A stretch of DNA of 64,000 bases from G963708235 sp963708235 (lineage in GTDB: Bacteria > Actinomycetota > Acidimicrobiia > Spongiisociales > UBA5794): positions 868,001 to 932,000 of the forward strand of contig OY970200.1 in NCBI GenBank assembly GCA_963708235.1, read 5' to 3'. Within the stretch, counting starts at the first letter, position 1. Each line of letters starts with the position of its first letter. Shown piece by piece: positions 50,722 to 60,113 of this stretch. A model generated the notes under the pieces. That model was not told the origin of the DNA. It ran no database searches and worked only from the letters and a program-made list of their open reading frames with translations. The position numbers and the translations under genes are program-made.

Positions 50722-52539
50722 GTGCTCCCGAAACCTCGCATACGTGGGCGGGCGTCGGAACCGGCTCGTCCTCCGACCAAGAAGGACCTGTCGCAGCTTC
50801 GCCGGCTGTTCCAGTTCGTCCGCCCCTACCGCAAATACTTCGCCATCGCCCTGGTCGGCGTCATCCTCGCCAGCATCCTCGGGTTGGTGTTCCCCCGGAT
50901 CATGGGATCGCTGGTCGATGATGTCGTCAGCGCCGAGGACACCAGCCAGTTGGACCGGACCGCCCTGCTGCTGCTCGCCGTGTTCTTTGCCCAGGCGGCA
51001 TTCAGCGGTGTGCGCATCTACTTCCTCGGGGTGATGGGGGAGGGGATCGTCGCCGATCTCCGGGCCAGCACCTATGCGCATCTGATGACCCTCCCGGTCC
51101 GGTTCTTCGACAGCCGGAAGACGGGGGAGATCACCTCGCGCCTCACCTCGGACGTCACGGTGGTCCAGACCACCGTCTCCGCATCACTGGCCTCGGCGCT
51201 CTCCCAGGGCATCACCCTGATCGGTGGTGTCGCCATGCTGCTGCTGACCAGCGTGCGACTGTCGGCGACGGTCCTTGTGTTTCTCCCCTTCGCCATCGTC
51301 GCCGCCCGCATCTTCGGGACCAAGCTGCGTCGCATCTCCACGCTCTTCCAGGACCGGGTGGCCGAGGCCAACGCCGGGGCCGAGGAGTCGATCTCGGCGG
51401 TCCGGGTGGTGAAGTGGTTCAGTGCCGAACAGATCGAGACCGATCGCTATACCGACGCCGTCCAGTCCGCCTACCAGGTGGCGGTACGTCGGACCCGCAT
51501 CCGCTCGGTGTTCGTCCCGATGGTCACGTTCGTCGGTTTCGGGACGCTGTCGGTGGTGTTGTGGCAGGGCGGCCGTCTGGTGCTGGCCGGGGACCTGTCG
51601 ACCGGGGACCTGGTGTCATTCCTGCTCTACACGTTCACCGTGGCGGGGGCGATCGGCACGTTCTCCGGTCTCTACGCCGAACTGCAGGAGGCGCTCGGTG
51701 CGTCGAGCCGGATCTTCGAGCTGCTCGACACCGGCAACGAGCTGATCGAATCCGACGATCCGGTTCCCTTGGAGTCGATCGAGGGATCGGTGCGATTCGA
51801 GGGCGTCGGTTTTGCCTATTCCGACCGCGATGTCGATGTCCTCTCCGAGGTCGACATCGATGTCCGTCCCGGTGAGGTGGTTGCGCTTGTCGGCCCCAGC
51901 GGCGCCGGGAAATCGACAATGGTCCAGCTCATTCCCCGGTTCTACGACGTCAGCCAGGGGCGGGTGCTCGTCGAGGGAGTCGATGTCCGTGATGTGCGGC
52001 GTCGGGATCTGCGTTCGCACATGGCGGCCGTACCCCAGGAGACTCAGCTCTTCTCCGGCTCGATTGCCGACAACCTCCGGGTGGGCAAGCGTGACGCCAC
52101 CGATGCGGAACTGGTCGCCGCGGCGAAGGCGGGGAACGCCCACGACTTCATCGCCGCGTTCCCCGACGGGTACGACACCATCGTCGGGGAACGGGGCGTC
52201 AAGCTGTCCGGTGGGCAGAGGCAGCGGGTTGCCATCGCCCGGGCCATCCTCAAAGACCCCCGCATCCTCATCCTCGACGAGGCGACCAGCTCGCTCGACA
52301 GCGAGTCCGAGGCGCTGGTCCAGGAGGCGCTGGAGACCCTGATGAAGGGTCGCACCACCTTTGTCATCGCCCACCGGCTCTCGACGGTTCGCAACGCCGA
52401 TCGCATCCTCGTTCTCGACGCCGGCCGCATCGTCCAGGTCGGCCCGCATGACGAGTTGATCGCCGCCGGGGGTCTCTACGCCGACCTGTACGCCCGCCAG
52501 CTCACCGACCCCACCCCGGACTCCCCGCCCCCGGTCTGA
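50722..52539 (+). CDS. ABC exporter, fused membrane and ATP-binding domains
   Basis: About 605 residues, a half-transporter of the MsbA/BmrA type. Six transmembrane segments occupy about residues 35-320 (e.g. YFAIALVGVILASILGLVFP; LASALSQGITLIGGVAMLLL). The ATPase has Walker A GPSGAGKST, signature LSGGQRQRVAIARAI, Walker B ILILDEATSSLD and the switch His in VIAHRLSTV. It would act as a homodimer, exporting lipid or drug. GTG 50722 gives the usual length; GTG 50515 and ATG 50653 would add N-terminal residues without a domain. Confidence 0.9.
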   Translation: MLPKPRIRGRASEPARPPTKKDLSQLRRLFQFVRPYRKYFAIALVGVILASILGLVFPRIMGSLVDDVVSAEDTSQLDRTALLLLAVFFAQAAFSGVRIYFLGVMGEGIVADLRASTYAHLMTLPVRFFDSRKTGEITSRLTSDVTVVQTTVSASLASALSQGITLIGGVAMLLLTSVRLSATVLVFLPFAIVAARIFGTKLRRISTLFQDRVAEANAGAEESISAVRVVKWFSAEQIETDRYTDAVQSAYQVAVRRTRIRSVFVPMVTFVGFGTLSVVLWQGGRLVLAGDLSTGDLVSFLLYTFTVAGAIGTFSGLYAELQEALGASSRIFELLDTGNELIESDDPVPLESIEGSVRFEGVGFAYSDRDVDVLSEVDIDVRPGEVVALVGPSGAGKSTMVQLIPRFYDVSQGRVLVEGVDVRDVRRRDLRSHMAAVPQETQLFSGSIADNLRVGKRDATDAELVAAAKAGNAHDFIAAFPDGYDTIVGERGVKLSGGQRQRVAIARAILKDPRILILDEATSSLDSESEALVQEALETLMKGRTTFVIAHRLSTVRNADRILVLDAGRIVQVGPHDELIAAGGLYADLYARQLTDPTPDSPPPV

Positions 52540-52593
52540 GCGCACCACCTCCGACCTGCCGGGACAACTCGTAGGTCGGTCCTGTGCACAAGG

Positions 52594-52621
52594 ATGGGCC
52601 GGGGTCGAGACCCCGGCCCAT
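52594..52621. terminator. Bidirectional hairpin terminator
   Basis: ATGGGCCGGGGTC (52594-52606) and GACCCCGGCCCAT (52609-52621): a 13-bp perfect stem with a 2-base loop. It lies between the converging ABC exporter and RTX protease genes and would serve both. Confidence 0.75.
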
Positions 52622-52662
52622 CTGCGTTCGAGTCACTCCGTGTCCCGTCAGGGACGTGTGGA

Positions 52663-55600
52663 TCAGGGGATGGTGAAGATCTGCTCACACCCCCCGAGGT
52701 GGACATCGCCGTTGCCGGCGCCGCCGTGGCAGACATCCGGGCTCCCGCCTCCGCCATTGAGCCCGTCGTTTCCGGCGTCCCCGCGCAAGGTGTCGACGCC
52801 GCTGTCGCCGTAGAGGGTGTCGTTGCCGTCACCGCCGAACAGGGTGTCGTCCCCGGCGCCGCCACGCAAGGTGTCGGTCCCGGCGGCGCCCGACATGGCG
52901 TCGTTCCCGGCGTTGCCGTTGACCGTGTCGTTCCCGGCCTCACCCCGGAGGGTGTCGTTCCCGTCACCGCCGTTGATGGTGTCACTGCCGTCGCCGCCGT
53001 TGGCGGTGTCGTTCCCGGCTTCCCCGTTGAGGGTGTCGTTCCCGGCGTTGCCGTTGAGCGTGTCGTTCCCGTCCCCGCCACGGATGACGTCGTTGCCGTT
53101 GCCACCGTGGAGAGTGTCGTTGTCGGCGTCACCGAAGATCCGGTCATCGCCGTCCTGGCCGTAGAGGACGTCGGTCCCGAACCCGCCGCGGATGACGTCG
53201 TTGCCGTCGCCGCCGCAGATGGTGTCGTTGCCACCGAGCCCGTTGATGGTGTCGTTCCCACCGAGACCCAGGATCACGTTGTGACCGGCGTTGCCGTTGA
53301 TGGTGTCATCTCCGGCGGTGCCGATGTGGGTCGGGATCAGCCCGGCGCACCGTGGTCCGGTGTACAGCTGGATCGTGTCCGACACGACGGTCGTCATGTT
53401 GGCCCGGTTGCGGTACCGCACCCACACCGTCTTGTTCCCGTCCCCTGCCGGCAGCGTGGCCGGCCTGGTGGCGGCGTACGGCTGCCAGGGCTCGGTGTCG
53501 AACACCCCGTCGGTCGAGACCTGGAGGTCCCGGATCTGGGTCTGCGCATCGGCTCCGGTCAGGTTCAGGGTGACGCTGGTCGATGCCGTGTCGGCGGCGC
53601 CGGCGTTGATGCTGACCGAACCGGTCGGTGCGGTGGTGTCCCGGTACACGGTGACCGTCCCGCTCCCGCTCTTGTTGAGGACCACCAGCCCGAGCCAGTC
53701 GGACGAGGTGCTCAGGTCGAACGACTCTTCGGCGCCTGCGCCACCGGTCAAGCTGCTCCGCACCGCCTGGGAGCGACCCTGGACCCACGTCGTCGCCGTG
53801 GTCGGAGACGAGTCCATCAGTAGGAGCTCGATGTCCTGTCCCGCCGCCGGGACGGCCCGGTAGTACACCGGAACCCCGGTGGTGTGGGAGCTGTCACGCA
53901 CCTGCACCACATCGGCTGCCCCGAAGCTCATGGTGGTGGCCCCGTTGCCGATGGTCTGCTTGGTCGCTGCCCATTCGATGTTGTAGTTGCCGGCACCGGA
54001 CCAGTAGTCGACCCTCGGGTAGTCGGTGTTGACGGCCCGGTGGTTGTGGTCGGCGGCGACGAAGTCGATGGTGGTCCCACCCGAGGCGCTGCTGCCCAGC
54101 AGCGAGGTCTGGGCGAAGTCCTCGTAGTAGCGCACGTCGTAGTCACCGGCGCCCCGGATCGCCACCACACTCCAGTAGGCCTGGTTGGTGGCCACCGAGT
54201 TGGCGATGCGATAGCGGTGCTGGACCGGCTGCGGGCTGGGCAACGTCTCGTGCACCAGCGGGGAGAGGGTGTTCCGATAGGAGTAGTCGATGGTGTTCTG
54301 GAAGTTGCCCGAGTTGCCGACGGTGTCGGCGACGTTGCGTCCGTCCTGGCCGCGATCGGTCCAGTACTCGGCGTAGGTGCCGGGGCGGGCGCCGTTGCCC
54401 AGGGTGTTCCACCGCTGGAAGGTGGTCCACTGCACGAGCTGGGACTCGGTCGAGGTCTCCCACCAGTCGGTGGCGGCCTTGGCCGAGTCGGCGATGTCGA
54501 TCATGGAACCGGCGACCCGGCCCTCGACGGTGTCGCCGGCACCCCACGTGGCGGTCCCCCAGGTCGGCGTCTCCAGGTTGAGGGACGCCCCGCTGGCCCA
54601 GCGGTAGAAGGGGTCGTTGAGCACGGCGGCCGGGACATACTCGGCGAAGCCCTCCGACCAGGCGCAGCCCTGTGAGCTGGCGCCCTGGACCGTGTGCGGG
54701 TTGCAGTTCGGAGCCGCCGGGTAGTTGTCGTTGTAGACGTCGTCCATCACGGCGTGGGTGCCCTCGTGGATGGTGGTGTGGTCCGAGTCCGGATCTGCGG
54801 CGGCCAGGTGGATGTCGTTGGCGGAACCGCTGTAGTAGGTGCCGTCGGTGGACGTCGGGGTCCAGTTGATCACCATCTGCCGGCACGATGTCTCGCCCCA
54901 GTCGAAGCAGTTGCCAGACGGGTCCTTGCCCCACTTCCAGAATCGGTCGATGGCGTGGAACGCCCGGATCCCGCGGTGGATGTTGTTCCCCGGCTGCAGG
55001 TTCCCGAAGCTGCGGTTGGCGCCGTCGGCCACCGACACCACCGCCGTGGAGTTGGTGTAGTTGTTGTTGCCGGCAGCCGTGTCCCGCACCCGCCACACGC
55101 TGTTGGAGGCGATGAACCGGACGTACACCTCCTGGGCGGCGGAGCCCTCGCCGTCGACGGCGTTGTAGCAGAGGTTGTAGTTGCCGGTGCTGTTGGTGAC
55201 GCCCTGAACCAGCAGGTCGTCGGCCGACAAAGTGTCCTGGTCCCAGATCTGGACCTGGTAGTTGGGAACCCCGGTGTATCCGTTGACCGGGTGGGCGTAG
55301 CCCCAGCGACCGGAGATGCAGGAGGTGGCCAGCAGACCGCCGGTGCCGTCGAAGGACTCGGTGGTGTCGTCGCTGGTCGACTCGGGGCCGTCCAGCGGTG
55401 CGGCAACATCGGCCTCGGCATTGCCGCTCGGCGCCGCCAGGAGCAGGTCGGCGGCATCCACCTCGACGGTGTCGCCCTCGGTGGAGGTGTCGACGGTGAA
55501 CTCGCTCGGCTCGTCGGCTTCGCCGATGGTCAGCGCAACCGCATCCATGGCGCCGTCGGTGTAGGCGTCATCCAATGCGCCGGACACCCGAACCTCGATG

Positions 55601-56148
55601 GGAGCCTCTCCCGGCTGGTCGGCACGCACCCGATAGGTCAGGGTGGTGACCGCGTTGCGGTCGAGACGCTTCGAGGTCTCGCGGCGACGGATCTCACCGT
55701 CACCGCGCGGCGACCGCTCCTTGCGCCGGTTGCTTCCGGGTCCGTCGATGACGGTCAGCCCGTCGGGGATGTCGACGACGACGTCGGCGGCATCGAAGGC
55801 GTCGACGCTCTCGATGCGGACGGTGAGCTTGGCGGTTTCCCCGAGGCGGGGCGCCCGGTCGAGGCTGGCTTCGACACGCAGACACGACCCGAACTCGCTC
55901 TTCGAGCCTTCGGGGGTGAGGTCGCATGCCTCTCTGGGGTCGGCGCCGGTCAGGGCGTCTCCGCTCGGACGATCCTTCGCCTGGGCGAGATCTGCGGCCT
56001 CGGCGGCAGCAGTCACCTCGGCCGGGGCGAAGGTGTGATCTTCGTTCGGGTCGAGTTCGGCCTGACCGACGGCGGTCGGCCCGGCGATCACGGTGATGAA
56101 GAGAGCGGCGGCGATGGCCGCCGCTCTGAGGCGGGTGAAGCGTTGCAT
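52663..56148 (-). CDS. Secreted zinc metalloprotease with C-terminal RTX (calcium-binding) repeats
   Basis: A 1161-residue exported protein. The signal peptide is at residues 1-28. Residues about 90-205 form a DUF11-like beta domain. The peptidase has zinc motif HEGTH at 461-465 (TTIHEGTHAVMDD) with Glu462 catalytic, and a likely third ligand Glu499 in WSEGFAEYV; this is a gluzincin-type arrangement. Residues about 943-1140 hold about 20 RTX nonapeptides (GGNGNDVIR, GGDGNDTLN and so on), which fold into a calcium-binding beta-roll. GGGAGGG precedes ATG 56148. RTX proteins are usual in Gram-negative type I export; an actinobacterial one with a signal peptide is less common. Confidence 0.85.
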   Translation of the reverse strand: MQRFTRLRAAAIAAALFITVIAGPTAVGQAELDPNEDHTFAPAEVTAAAEAADLAQAKDRPSGDALTGADPREACDLTPEGSKSEFGSCLRVEASLDRAPRLGETAKLTVRIESVDAFDAADVVVDIPDGLTVIDGPGSNRRKERSPRGDGEIRRRETSKRLDRNAVTTLTYRVRADQPGEAPIEVRVSGALDDAYTDGAMDAVALTIGEADEPSEFTVDTSTEGDTVEVDAADLLLAAPSGNAEADVAAPLDGPESTSDDTTESFDGTGGLLATSCISGRWGYAHPVNGYTGVPNYQVQIWDQDTLSADDLLVQGVTNSTGNYNLCYNAVDGEGSAAQEVYVRFIASNSVWRVRDTAAGNNNYTNSTAVVSVADGANRSFGNLQPGNNIHRGIRAFHAIDRFWKWGKDPSGNCFDWGETSCRQMVINWTPTSTDGTYYSGSANDIHLAAADPDSDHTTIHEGTHAVMDDVYNDNYPAAPNCNPHTVQGASSQGCAWSEGFAEYVPAAVLNDPFYRWASGASLNLETPTWGTATWGAGDTVEGRVAGSMIDIADSAKAATDWWETSTESQLVQWTTFQRWNTLGNGARPGTYAEYWTDRGQDGRNVADTVGNSGNFQNTIDYSYRNTLSPLVHETLPSPQPVQHRYRIANSVATNQAYWSVVAIRGAGDYDVRYYEDFAQTSLLGSSASGGTTIDFVAADHNHRAVNTDYPRVDYWSGAGNYNIEWAATKQTIGNGATTMSFGAADVVQVRDSSHTTGVPVYYRAVPAAGQDIELLLMDSSPTTATTWVQGRSQAVRSSLTGGAGAEESFDLSTSSDWLGLVVLNKSGSGTVTVYRDTTAPTGSVSINAGAADTASTSVTLNLTGADAQTQIRDLQVSTDGVFDTEPWQPYAATRPATLPAGDGNKTVWVRYRNRANMTTVVSDTIQLYTGPRCAGLIPTHIGTAGDDTINGNAGHNVILGLGGNDTINGLGGNDTICGGDGNDVIRGGFGTDVLYGQDGDDRIFGDADNDTLHGGNGNDVIRGGDGNDTLNGNAGNDTLNGEAGNDTANGGDGSDTINGGDGNDTLRGEAGNDTVNGNAGNDAMSGAAGTDTLRGGAGDDTLFGGDGNDTLYGDSGVDTLRGDAGNDGLNGGGGSPDVCHGGAGNGDVHLGGCEQIFTIP

Positions 56149-56305
56149 GGGGTCCCTCCCAGGGTCCTTTTTGTCGGATTCTGCCGGGGAGGAGAGGCGC
56201 GCGTCGCCATTCAGATACCTTTAGCTGGAAGAAACTGCAATTACTTCCTGCACGGCCACTGTCGGACCGCTGCACACCATACGGGGCAAGGGTTTCCAGG
56301 AATGT

Positions 56306-57427
56306 TCAGGGACTGAGGGCCCGCACCATGAAGGTCGCCATCTGGGCCCGGTTCATCGCATGGGAGGGGCAGAAGGCATCATTGGCCGGCGGGTTGCACC
56401 CGATGGCGATTCCGGCGGCGCCGAGGCGCATGATCGACTCGACGAAGGGGCTCGAGCCGGCATCGGTGAAACGTCCCGCACCGCTGACCGTGAAACGCCC
56501 CGGATCTGCGGGGGCGAAGGTACGCACCAGGAGTTCGGCCATTTCTTCGCGTCGCAGCGGCTCGTTGGGGCAGAATCGACCGTCGCCGCATCCGAAGGCG
56601 ATCCCGGCGGCGGCCAGTGCGTCGATGTCGGCCTCGAAGATGTGACCGGTGTCGTCCGTGAAGTGGTCCTGTGTCGACGCCGGGAGTTCGAGGTAGCGCC
56701 TGAGGAAGGCGGCGATATGGCCGCGGGTGACCTTGTCGTTGGGGCAGTAGCGATCGTTCGCCGGGGGGTTGCAGCCCCGGGTGATGCCGCGGCGGTACAT
56801 CTCGTTGATGTTGGCCTCGTGCACGTTCCCGTTGTCGTCGACGAAGAACCCGACCCCGGTGGACCCGGCGGGATGGTCGAGGCGGGGGGCGGCGAGCACG
56901 AATCGGTAGGGGTTGATGGCGACGCCGTCACGGCGGATCTCGAAGTGGAGGTGAGGTGGAGTGTCCTCGGCGTTGCCGGAGTCCCCTGACCATCCGATCA
57001 GCTGGCCTCGAGCCACCGCCGAGCCTCTGACGAGCCCGTCGGCGATGCCCCAGCCGAGACCATCGTCCGTCCCCGGAGTGTCGTTGTCGAGGTGGACGTA
57101 CCACGTCGACCAGCCGTCACCGTGGTCGATCGCCATCGAACAGCAACCGGCGCCGATCCACGAGACCGTGCCGGCGGCGGCGGCGATGATCGGGACGCCT
57201 TTGCCCCTGGTCATCAGGTCGATACCCGCATGGGTTCGACCGCCCGACCGGGGGTCACCGAAGTCGTTGACGAAGGTTGCCGGACCGGCAACCGGAAATA
57301 CGATGTTCTCAGGGGTGAATCCGTCCGAGGCCTGCGCCGGTGCAACCGGCATCGGGACCACGAGTGTGGCAGCGAGCAACGCCACCACGACGAATGCCCA
57401 TGAGAACCCCGTGCGCATACCTGGCAT
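56306..57427 (-). CDS. M23-family peptidase with three SLH-like repeats
   Basis: A 373-residue exported protein. The signal peptide is at residues 1-33 (FVVVALLAATLVVPMPVAPAQA). An LytM/M23 domain follows: the zinc motif HAGIDL in RTHAGIDLMTRG, the region AIDHGDGWSTWYVHLD, and HLHFE near 160. Three SLH-like repeats form the C-terminal half, with GITRGCNPPANDRYCPNDKV, AGIAFGCGDGRFCPNEPL and AGIAIGCNPPANDAFCPSHA, each followed by RxxxAxFLxR-like helices. It probably acts on cell-wall peptides while held to the envelope. The last His/Asp set is complete, so it should be active. Confidence 0.9.
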   Translation of the reverse strand: MPGMRTGFSWAFVVVALLAATLVVPMPVAPAQASDGFTPENIVFPVAGPATFVNDFGDPRSGGRTHAGIDLMTRGKGVPIIAAAAGTVSWIGAGCCSMAIDHGDGWSTWYVHLDNDTPGTDDGLGWGIADGLVRGSAVARGQLIGWSGDSGNAEDTPPHLHFEIRRDGVAINPYRFVLAAPRLDHPAGSTGVGFFVDDNGNVHEANINEMYRRGITRGCNPPANDRYCPNDKVTRGHIAAFLRRYLELPASTQDHFTDDTGHIFEADIDALAAAGIAFGCGDGRFCPNEPLRREEMAELLVRTFAPADPGRFTVSGAGRFTDAGSSPFVESIMRLGAAGIAIGCNPPANDAFCPSHAMNRAQMATFMVRALSP

Positions 57428-57574
57428 TGCGCGCTCCTTGGGGGGTTATGTGTGGGGTACCCCTGAACCTACGGCACACGGCAGCGCTTTGTGAAGCTGA
57501 TATCCGTATCCGCCCGGGAATGAGCCCGACGCACTACGGGCGGCGGCGTGCCGGGCGCCGCCTATGCTCCGGGT

Positions 57575-58678
57575 GTGGAACAAGAAGAACGCATCGCCCT
57601 GTTTCTGGACTACGAGAACCTCGCCCTCGGTGTCCGGGACCACTTCGGCGGCATGAAGTTCGACTTCCGCCCCATCGCAGACGCCCTCGCCGAGCGGGGC
57701 CGTGTCATCGTTCGTAGGGCGTACGCCGACTGGTCCTACTTCGACGAGGACCGTCGCATGCTCACCCGAGGTCACGTCGAGCTCATCGACATCCCGCAGC
57801 GGATGGGGGCTTCACGCAAGAACTCGGCCGATATCAAGATGGCGGTGGACGCCCTGGAGATGGCGTTCGAGCGCGACTATCTGACGACGTTCGTCATGGG
57901 CACCGGCGACAGCGACTTCACCCCGCTGGTCCACAAGCTGCGTGAGATGAACAAGCGGGTGATCGGGGTCGGGGTCAAGGACTCGACCTCGGCGATGTTG
58001 CCCCCCGCCTGCGACGAGTTCCTGTTCTACGAAAACCTCGAAGGCGTGGAGATTCCCGCCCCCAAGGTCCGGCGCCGTCGCACCGCCGCCACCACGGGCC
58101 GTCCCGAGCGGGAAGCGCCGCGGCAGCGGACCTTGACCCCGGATCCCGAACCGGAGCCGGTCAGCGACAAGGTGGAGAGTTCCGGCAACGTCGACGAACT
58201 GGCGATCCTGATCGCCCAGACCGTGGCCGGACTACAGCGCAGCTCGAGCGGCGAGGTCACCGCCTCGACCCTCAAGCGGACGGTGCTCAGAAAAGACCCC
58301 ACCTTCAGCGAGGCGGATTACGGGTTCCGCGCCTTTGGCGAACTGCTCCGCCACCTCGCCGATCGCAACGTGATCGAGCTGGCGGAGGGCCCGGCGAAGG
58401 GGGACCCCGAGGTTTCGCTTCCGGAGCACGGTGACCGACCCGAGAGCTTCCAGCTTCTCCAGTCGGTGGTGGCCGACCTGTCCAAGCGCAACGGAAGTGC
58501 GGCGCTGTCCGGATTGAAGAACCGCCTCCGCAAGGAGCAGCCGGACTTCAGCGAGAAGAAGCTCGGCTACCGCAGCTTTCTCCAGTTCTGCAAGGCCGCC
58601 GAGACCGCCGGAGTGGTCAGCCTGGTCTGGGACGCCGACGCCGACGACTACGTCCTCGAAGCCACCCCGTCCGGCTGA
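57575..58678 (+). CDS. NYN domain RNase-like protein with two OST-HTH/LOTUS domains
   Basis: A 367-residue protein. Residues about 5-155 are a NYN (PIN-like) nuclease domain: ALFLDYENLALGVRDHF with the first Asp, SADIKMAVDALEMA and MGTGDSDFTPLVHKL with the later Asps, so the metal site is complete. Two OST-HTH domains (about 215-275 and 295-360; TASTLKRTVLRKDPTFSEADYGFRAFGELL and SGLKNRLRKEQPDFSEKKLGYRSFLQFC, read in pieces) follow a linker. OST-HTH binds RNA, so an RNA-processing or -decay role is likely. GTG 57575 is chosen; 57548 is an alternative. Confidence 0.88.
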   Translation: MEQEERIALFLDYENLALGVRDHFGGMKFDFRPIADALAERGRVIVRRAYADWSYFDEDRRMLTRGHVELIDIPQRMGASRKNSADIKMAVDALEMAFERDYLTTFVMGTGDSDFTPLVHKLREMNKRVIGVGVKDSTSAMLPPACDEFLFYENLEGVEIPAPKVRRRRTAATTGRPEREAPRQRTLTPDPEPEPVSDKVESSGNVDELAILIAQTVAGLQRSSSGEVTASTLKRTVLRKDPTFSEADYGFRAFGELLRHLADRNVIELAEGPAKGDPEVSLPEHGDRPESFQLLQSVVADLSKRNGSAALSGLKNRLRKEQPDFSEKKLGYRSFLQFCKAAETAGVVSLVWDADADDYVLEATPSG

Positions 58679-58716
58679 AGCGTCCGGCAGCGGCAGTCGA
58701 GACGCACGCACCGCCG

Positions 58717-59112
58717 TCACGGCATGGCGACCAGCGTTCCCTGCTCCATGGTTCCTTCGACGGTCACCGGCCCCGCCGAGATCTCGATACCGGGACCGCC
58801 GTCACCCATGGCATGGTCGCCCGGATCGACGCCGGTGACCGGCACACTGTCGCCGAGACATTGCACCGGGTAGGACTCACCGATCGCTCCGCAGAGACGG
58901 ATTCCGTCGGCGGAGACGAACAGCACGCCCTCGACCGTGAGGGTGGTGCCGTCTGCGGCGGTGGCAGCATCGGCGAGCGACACCAACCCGACGTCCTGAC
59001 CCGAGGTGGTCGACGACCCGGCGCCGTCCTCATCGTCCGAGGCGCAGGCCGAAAGCGTCAGCACCACCACCAGCAGAACGGCCGCACCGCGGATGACGTA
59101 TCGGTAGGTCAC
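58717..59112 (-). CDS. Small lipoprotein
   Basis: A 131-residue lipoprotein: lipobox LSAC near residues 20-23 after a hydrophobic helix (GAAVLLVVVLTL), a Ser/Thr/Gly linker, then a compact beta-rich domain (TTLTVEGVLFVSADGIRLCG...SYPVQCLGD) with two Cys likely disulfide-bonded. It resembles small uncharacterised actinobacterial lipoproteins. The stop converges with the NYN gene. Confidence 0.7.
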   Translation of the reverse strand: MTYRYVIRGAAVLLVVVLTLSACASDDEDGAGSSTTSGQDVGLVSLADAATAADGTTLTVEGVLFVSADGIRLCGAIGESYPVQCLGDSVPVTGVDPGDHAMGDGGPGIEISAGPVTVEGTMEQGTLVAMP

Positions 59113-59211
59113 GAGAGCTCCCCAGGAATGCCCGCCTCCCGCTGAGGTGGGTCTTCGTTGGGACGCAGGTGCCGGGGTTGTGGTTCCCGGTGGCGGAACA
59201 CCGCCGACCGC

Positions 59212-59904
59212 TCAGTCGGGGGGCATCTGTGGCTTGCCCTCGTCGGCGAAGACGTGACCTCGATGCCACGGGGTACCGAGGGCGGGCAGCACCCAGCGGT
59301 CCAACCCGTACCAGCCGGCATTCCGCCAGGCCAGGATCAGCAGCCCGGACACGGCGATCATCCCGGGATTGACCCCGGCGCTCCCGGCGAAGGCGAACGA
59401 GAAGTTGAGCACTGCACCGAGGAAGGCGGCGATCCCGGTGAGGAGCCCCAGGATCAACATGATCCCGATCAGGAGCTCGCCCACCGCCACCAGTGGTCCC
59501 ATCACCGGGTAGGCGGTGTCGCGGATCCATTCCAGGAACGAGACGTACCAGGAGTAGGCGACATCCGGGTGCGGTCCCTCGGAGGCGGCGATGGCGCCGG
59601 AGGCGAATCCGGCGACCGACGAGCCGACCTCGCGGAACTGCTCGGTGCCGTCGGCAGCCACAACGGTGCCGGATCGAACCCAGCCGATGTTCCCGGTGCC
59701 GGTGAGACCGTAGGCCTCGTCGCCCCAGTCCCACACCTTCCAGGTGATGTTGCCGCCGAAGACCTTGCCCCAACCGGCCTGGAACCACTCCCAGCCCAGC
59801 CACAGCCGCAGCACCAGCCACAGCCAGGCCGCCTGGGTGCTGGCAAACAGCCACCGTGCCAGGGGAGGTTCTTCGATGTGGATCGTCGTGCTGTCGGCGG
59901 TCAT
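59212..59904 (-). CDS. DoxX family membrane protein
   Basis: A 230-residue membrane protein with DoxX-like landmarks: LWLVLRLWLGWEWFQAGWGKV at the first helix, then YPVMGPLVAVGELLIGIMLILGLLTGIAAFLGAVLNFSFAFAG read in segments, and VNPGMIAVSGLLILAWRN. A soluble insert between helix 1 and 2 (about residues 50-110) is unusual in length. The family is linked to quinone or thiosulfate metabolism in some species; no partner is present here. AAAGGAA lies before ATG 59904. Confidence 0.85.
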   Translation of the reverse strand: MTADSTTIHIEEPPLARWLFASTQAAWLWLVLRLWLGWEWFQAGWGKVFGGNITWKVWDWGDEAYGLTGTGNIGWVRSGTVVAADGTEQFREVGSSVAGFASGAIAASEGPHPDVAYSWYVSFLEWIRDTAYPVMGPLVAVGELLIGIMLILGLLTGIAAFLGAVLNFSFAFAGSAGVNPGMIAVSGLLILAWRNAGWYGLDRWVLPALGTPWHRGHVFADEGKPQMPPD

Positions 59905-60113
59905 CGAGGGTTCCTTTCTGCCGGGCGGTCCGGGTCGACGCATCGCTCAGAGGTGCGGTCACCACCTTCGATACGCTACCGATCCGGCGGCGTCCGGCGG
60001 GTACCGGCACGCAGGCGACATGCTGCCGGGTCCACAACGGGCCGGGTAGGGTCCTTCGCCCTTTGCCGCGGCGTCCCCCACCGCCTACGTTGGACGGCAG
60101 AACAGGAGGCGGG

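Noticed and set aside
52700..53320. Regular short repeats that could look like a CRISPR or satellite array
   Set aside because: They keep a 27-base period, vary at third positions and encode RTX nonapeptides in a single open frame, so they are coding repeats.
54694..56316. 540-codon open frame on the plus strand opposite the RTX protease
   Set aside because: It is the antisense image of a strong gene; its Val/Gly/Arg-rich composition and lack of any domain are what high-G+C shadow frames give.
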